In this document: in pieces, positions 16,440 to 18,085 of the stretch
Layout of the letters: each line of letters begins with the position of its first letter
How positions within the stretch are numbered: position 1 is the stretch's first letter
NCBI GenBank assembly: GCA_003523185.1
Contig: DPGN01000036.1
Coordinates: 2,228 to 20,312 of the forward strand
DNA from: Halieaceae bacterium
Lineage (GTDB): Bacteria; Pseudomonadota; Gammaproteobacteria; Pseudomonadales; Halieaceae
DNA: 18,085 nucleotides
Direction of reading: 5' to 3'
Notes under the pieces: generated by a model
Databases searched by the model: none
The model's input: only the letters and a program-made list of their open reading frames with translations
What the model was told of the DNA's origin: nothing
Made by a program: the position numbers and the translations under genes

Positions 16440-16556
16440 GGTTACTCCTCGTTATCTACGCTTGCTACTTGCGCTTACTACTACTGGCTACCGCGCAATG
16501 AAATGCTAACATACGCCTCCCTAACCTTAGGCTATCTAGTCACAATAAAACGCACG
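16440..16556. promoter_or_regulatory. Divergent intergenic region between desaturase and helical protein
   Basis: This 117-base space holds the desaturase ribosome-binding site (GAGGAG on the minus strand) and a repetitive patch of CTTGCTAC/CTTACTAC-like units at 16458-16491. I see no convincing promoter boxes. An open frame from ATG 16503 runs in phase into the plus-strand gene, so part of this region could be coding. Confidence 0.3.
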
Positions 16557-17378
16557 ATGTCAGAGGTTGATCCGCCAATAAAATCGCAGCTAACCCTGCT
16601 CAGAGAGCAAAGCGATGTGCTCGAGCGGTCTCGTAAGGCCTGGCTGAACGATAGTCTTGGCGGGGCTCCCTTGTGGAAGCTCGATTACGCCGTCAGTGAC
16701 ATTTGCTATCTACTCGCCACGTTGGACGAGCCCGAGGCGATAAAGCAAGGCAAGCGATGGGTGAAGCTACAGCAAAAGCTGAGTGAGGGCATCGTTTGGT
16801 TGAGAACCATTGATCTCTTGAGAGACTCCCTGAGCAAGTCAGAGCTCAACAAAATCGCGAGCGCAGTTGCCAGACTGTCGTCAAGGCCCGTGAGTAAATG
16901 TCACAAACTCATGGCGAAGCCCGAATGGGTTCGTATCAGACGCTGGTGGTTCGGTTACCTTGAGTCATTATCGCCACGTGATCCGGCGGAAGTCCTGACC
17001 ATCGCCATGACTGAGCGTGCTGAACATCGATTTCTAAAATTACGAAATCGCGTTCTTAAACATGATAACGACAGGGACTGGCTCAAACTGGAGGACGCGA
17101 CGGGCGAGTTAAAAGCGATCCTGTCATTGCATGCAGCGTCAAACAGGGGCTATCAAGTGCGGGCGAGTCTGCTCAACGATATCGAATCTCACCTGCGACT
17201 CTGGCGTCAGGCGCATGCACGTCAACCGCTATTAAAACTTCTGTCTGAAACACCTGAGGTTGATGATCGTACACGCTTGGCTGAGAGCATCGCCGAAATC
17301 AGGCTTCAAGAACGGCTCAGCGCTCACCGGCGTAAAGAGCGCGTTAGGAAGTTACTCATCAAATCTAGCGACGACTGA
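16557..17378 (+). CDS. Uncharacterised alpha-helical protein, possibly CHAD-like
   Basis: The product from ATG 16557 has 273 residues, nearly all predictable as charged helices rich in Leu, Arg and Lys. Two stretches faintly recall the two halves of a CHAD domain (helical bundles that bind polyphosphate or related anions). One contains LWKLDYAVSDICYLL...LQQKLSEGIVWLRTIDLL; the other contains HRFLKLRNRVLKHDND and LKLEDATGELKAIL. The conserved His/Arg pattern of CHAD is poorly kept, so this is a guess at fold only. The C-terminus is very basic (RRKERVRKLLIK). An ATG at 16503 would add 18 residues, but neither start has a good Shine-Dalgarno. I prefer 16557 because the helical body begins right after it. 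No signal peptide is evident with that start. It is divergent from the desaturase and ends 10 bases from the convergent transporter gene. Confidence 0.6.
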   Translation: MSEVDPPIKSQLTLLREQSDVLERSRKAWLNDSLGGAPLWKLDYAVSDICYLLATLDEPEAIKQGKRWVKLQQKLSEGIVWLRTIDLLRDSLSKSELNKIASAVARLSSRPVSKCHKLMAKPEWVRIRRWWFGYLESLSPRDPAEVLTIAMTERAEHRFLKLRNRVLKHDNDRDWLKLEDATGELKAILSLHAASNRGYQVRASLLNDIESHLRLWRQAHARQPLLKLLSETPEVDDRTRLAESIAEIRLQERLSAHRRKERVRKLLIKSSDD

Positions 17379-17388
17379 CGACAGCCAA

Positions 17389-18085
17389 CTAAAAGTAAGT
17401 CAGATTCAGCATCGCCAAAATACCGACTGAATAAGCCAGCGAGATCGGAAAGCCAAACCGCAGGTAGTCGCCCCGGGTATAGCCACCAATGTTCTGAACG
17501 ATCAAGTTCGTGGCATAGCCATAGGGAGTCAAAAACGATCCGCTCGCCGCAAACGCAACCGCGAGAACAAAGGGCATAACGTCCACCCCCAGGCTCTGGG
17601 CCAGCCCGTATCCGATGGGAAACATAAGCGCTGCGGCCGCGCTGTTGGTGACCAATTCTGTCAGTGCCAGGGTAAGGAAAAACATAATAATGAGCCCGAT
17701 GAGTGGGGTCTGGTCCGCCAACATCGGCATGACCCATGACATACCAGTACTGATCAGTGCCGAATCCACCAGTGACTGGGCAAGCACCAGCGCCGAGGCA
17801 ACCAAAATCCAGATATCGAATGGAAAACGTCGGCGTAAATCATCGACGCTGACAAGATCACTCAACCATAGACCGACGAGTAGAGCCAACAGACCAACCG
17901 ACAAACTGAGACCACCTGTGGCCGACAGGCCAATGACCCCTGCCAAGGCGGCGGTCACCAGAAAGCCCTGTTTGGAGTCCATGAGTCGAACGTCAAGATC
18001 GTCTGACAATAAGTAAAAGTTTTTGCCGAGATTTTTCCTCTGAGTGAAATCCTCGCCGGTCGCTAAGACCAATAGGTCGCCCGCT
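17389..18085 (-). CDS. SLC13/DASS-type anion transporter with RCK_C-like domain, 5' end outside window
   Basis: Only the 3' part is present; the frame is open to the right edge. The first visible residues, GDLLVLATGEDFTQRKNLGK, look like the end of an RCK_C (TrkA-C) domain, which in this group sits in the middle of the polypeptide and may sense ligands. Hydrophobic segments typical of the C-terminal half of SLC13 permeases follow. They include LTELVTNSAAAALMFPIG and the second substrate/sodium signature SGSFLTPYGYATN, and the last residues end in a hydrophobic helix. Family members cotransport dicarboxylates or sulfate with sodium; the substrate cannot be told from this part. A TTG at 18072 could be read as a start, but the domain runs across it, so it is internal. 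Confidence 0.88.
   Translation of the reverse strand, partial: AGDLLVLATGEDFTQRKNLGKNFYLLSDDLDVRLMDSKQGFLVTAALAGVIGLSATGGLSLSVGLLALLVGLWLSDLVSVDDLRRRFPFDIWILVASALVLAQSLVDSALISTGMSWVMPMLADQTPLIGLIIMFFLTLALTELVTNSAAAALMFPIGYGLAQSLGVDVMPFVLAVAFAASGSFLTPYGYATNLIVQNIGGYTRGDYLRFGFPISLAYSVGILAMLNLTYF

Noticed and set aside
17389..18072. Transporter starting at TTG 18072 as a complete short gene
   Set aside because: The frame stays open to the window edge and the residues before and after TTG form one RCK_C-like segment, so the gene is truncated by the window.

Overview
The window carries an ordinary, densely packed gammaproteobacterial chromosome segment. The encoded proteins (DusA, HrpA, FadD, MlaA, bifunctional MnmC) are typical of Gammaproteobacteria. 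The moderate GC content and the mix of fatty-acid genes, a presequence-protease-like M16 peptidase and a secreted glutamine cyclotransferase fit a free-living aquatic heterotroph, perhaps near the OM60/NOR5 or Cellvibrionales groups. That placement is inference from gene content only. I see no phage genes, insertion sequences, rRNA, tRNA or CRISPR, and no gene-free stretch over 300 bases. The longest gap is 133 bases, at 15401-15533.

Layout. At the left, dusA (tRNA dihydrouridine synthase, +) converges on a minus-strand run in transcription order fadD (acyl-CoA ligase), hrpA (DEAH RNA helicase), mlaA (lipid-asymmetry protein). The stop codons of dusA and mlaA overlap. A MaoC/PhaJ-type enoyl-CoA hydratase is divergent from fadD across a 70-base AT-rich spacer, so fatty-acid activation and a hydratase share a regulatory region. 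The hydratase overlaps tail-to-tail with an unrecognised 166-residue protein. Divergent from that protein is a compact plus-strand run: mnmC (tRNA wobble uridine modification), a secreted glutaminyl-peptide cyclotransferase and a 980-residue M16C metalloprotease.

The least explained part is 14212-15533. It holds a probable minus-strand operon of an exported 89-residue membrane protein, a possible 12-codon mini-ORF, an 85-residue two-helix membrane protein and a stand-alone exported C39-type cysteine peptidase. It sits behind a leader with several hairpins, one of which holds the Shine-Dalgarno sequence in its loop. No ABC transporter accompanies the peptidase, so this is not a standard double-glycine bacteriocin exporter. 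It is the best candidate here for an undescribed small system.

At the right, a membrane fatty-acid desaturase (-) is divergent from a helical, possibly CHAD-like protein (+). That gene converges on the 3' part of an SLC13-type transporter with an RCK_C-like tail, which runs off the window.
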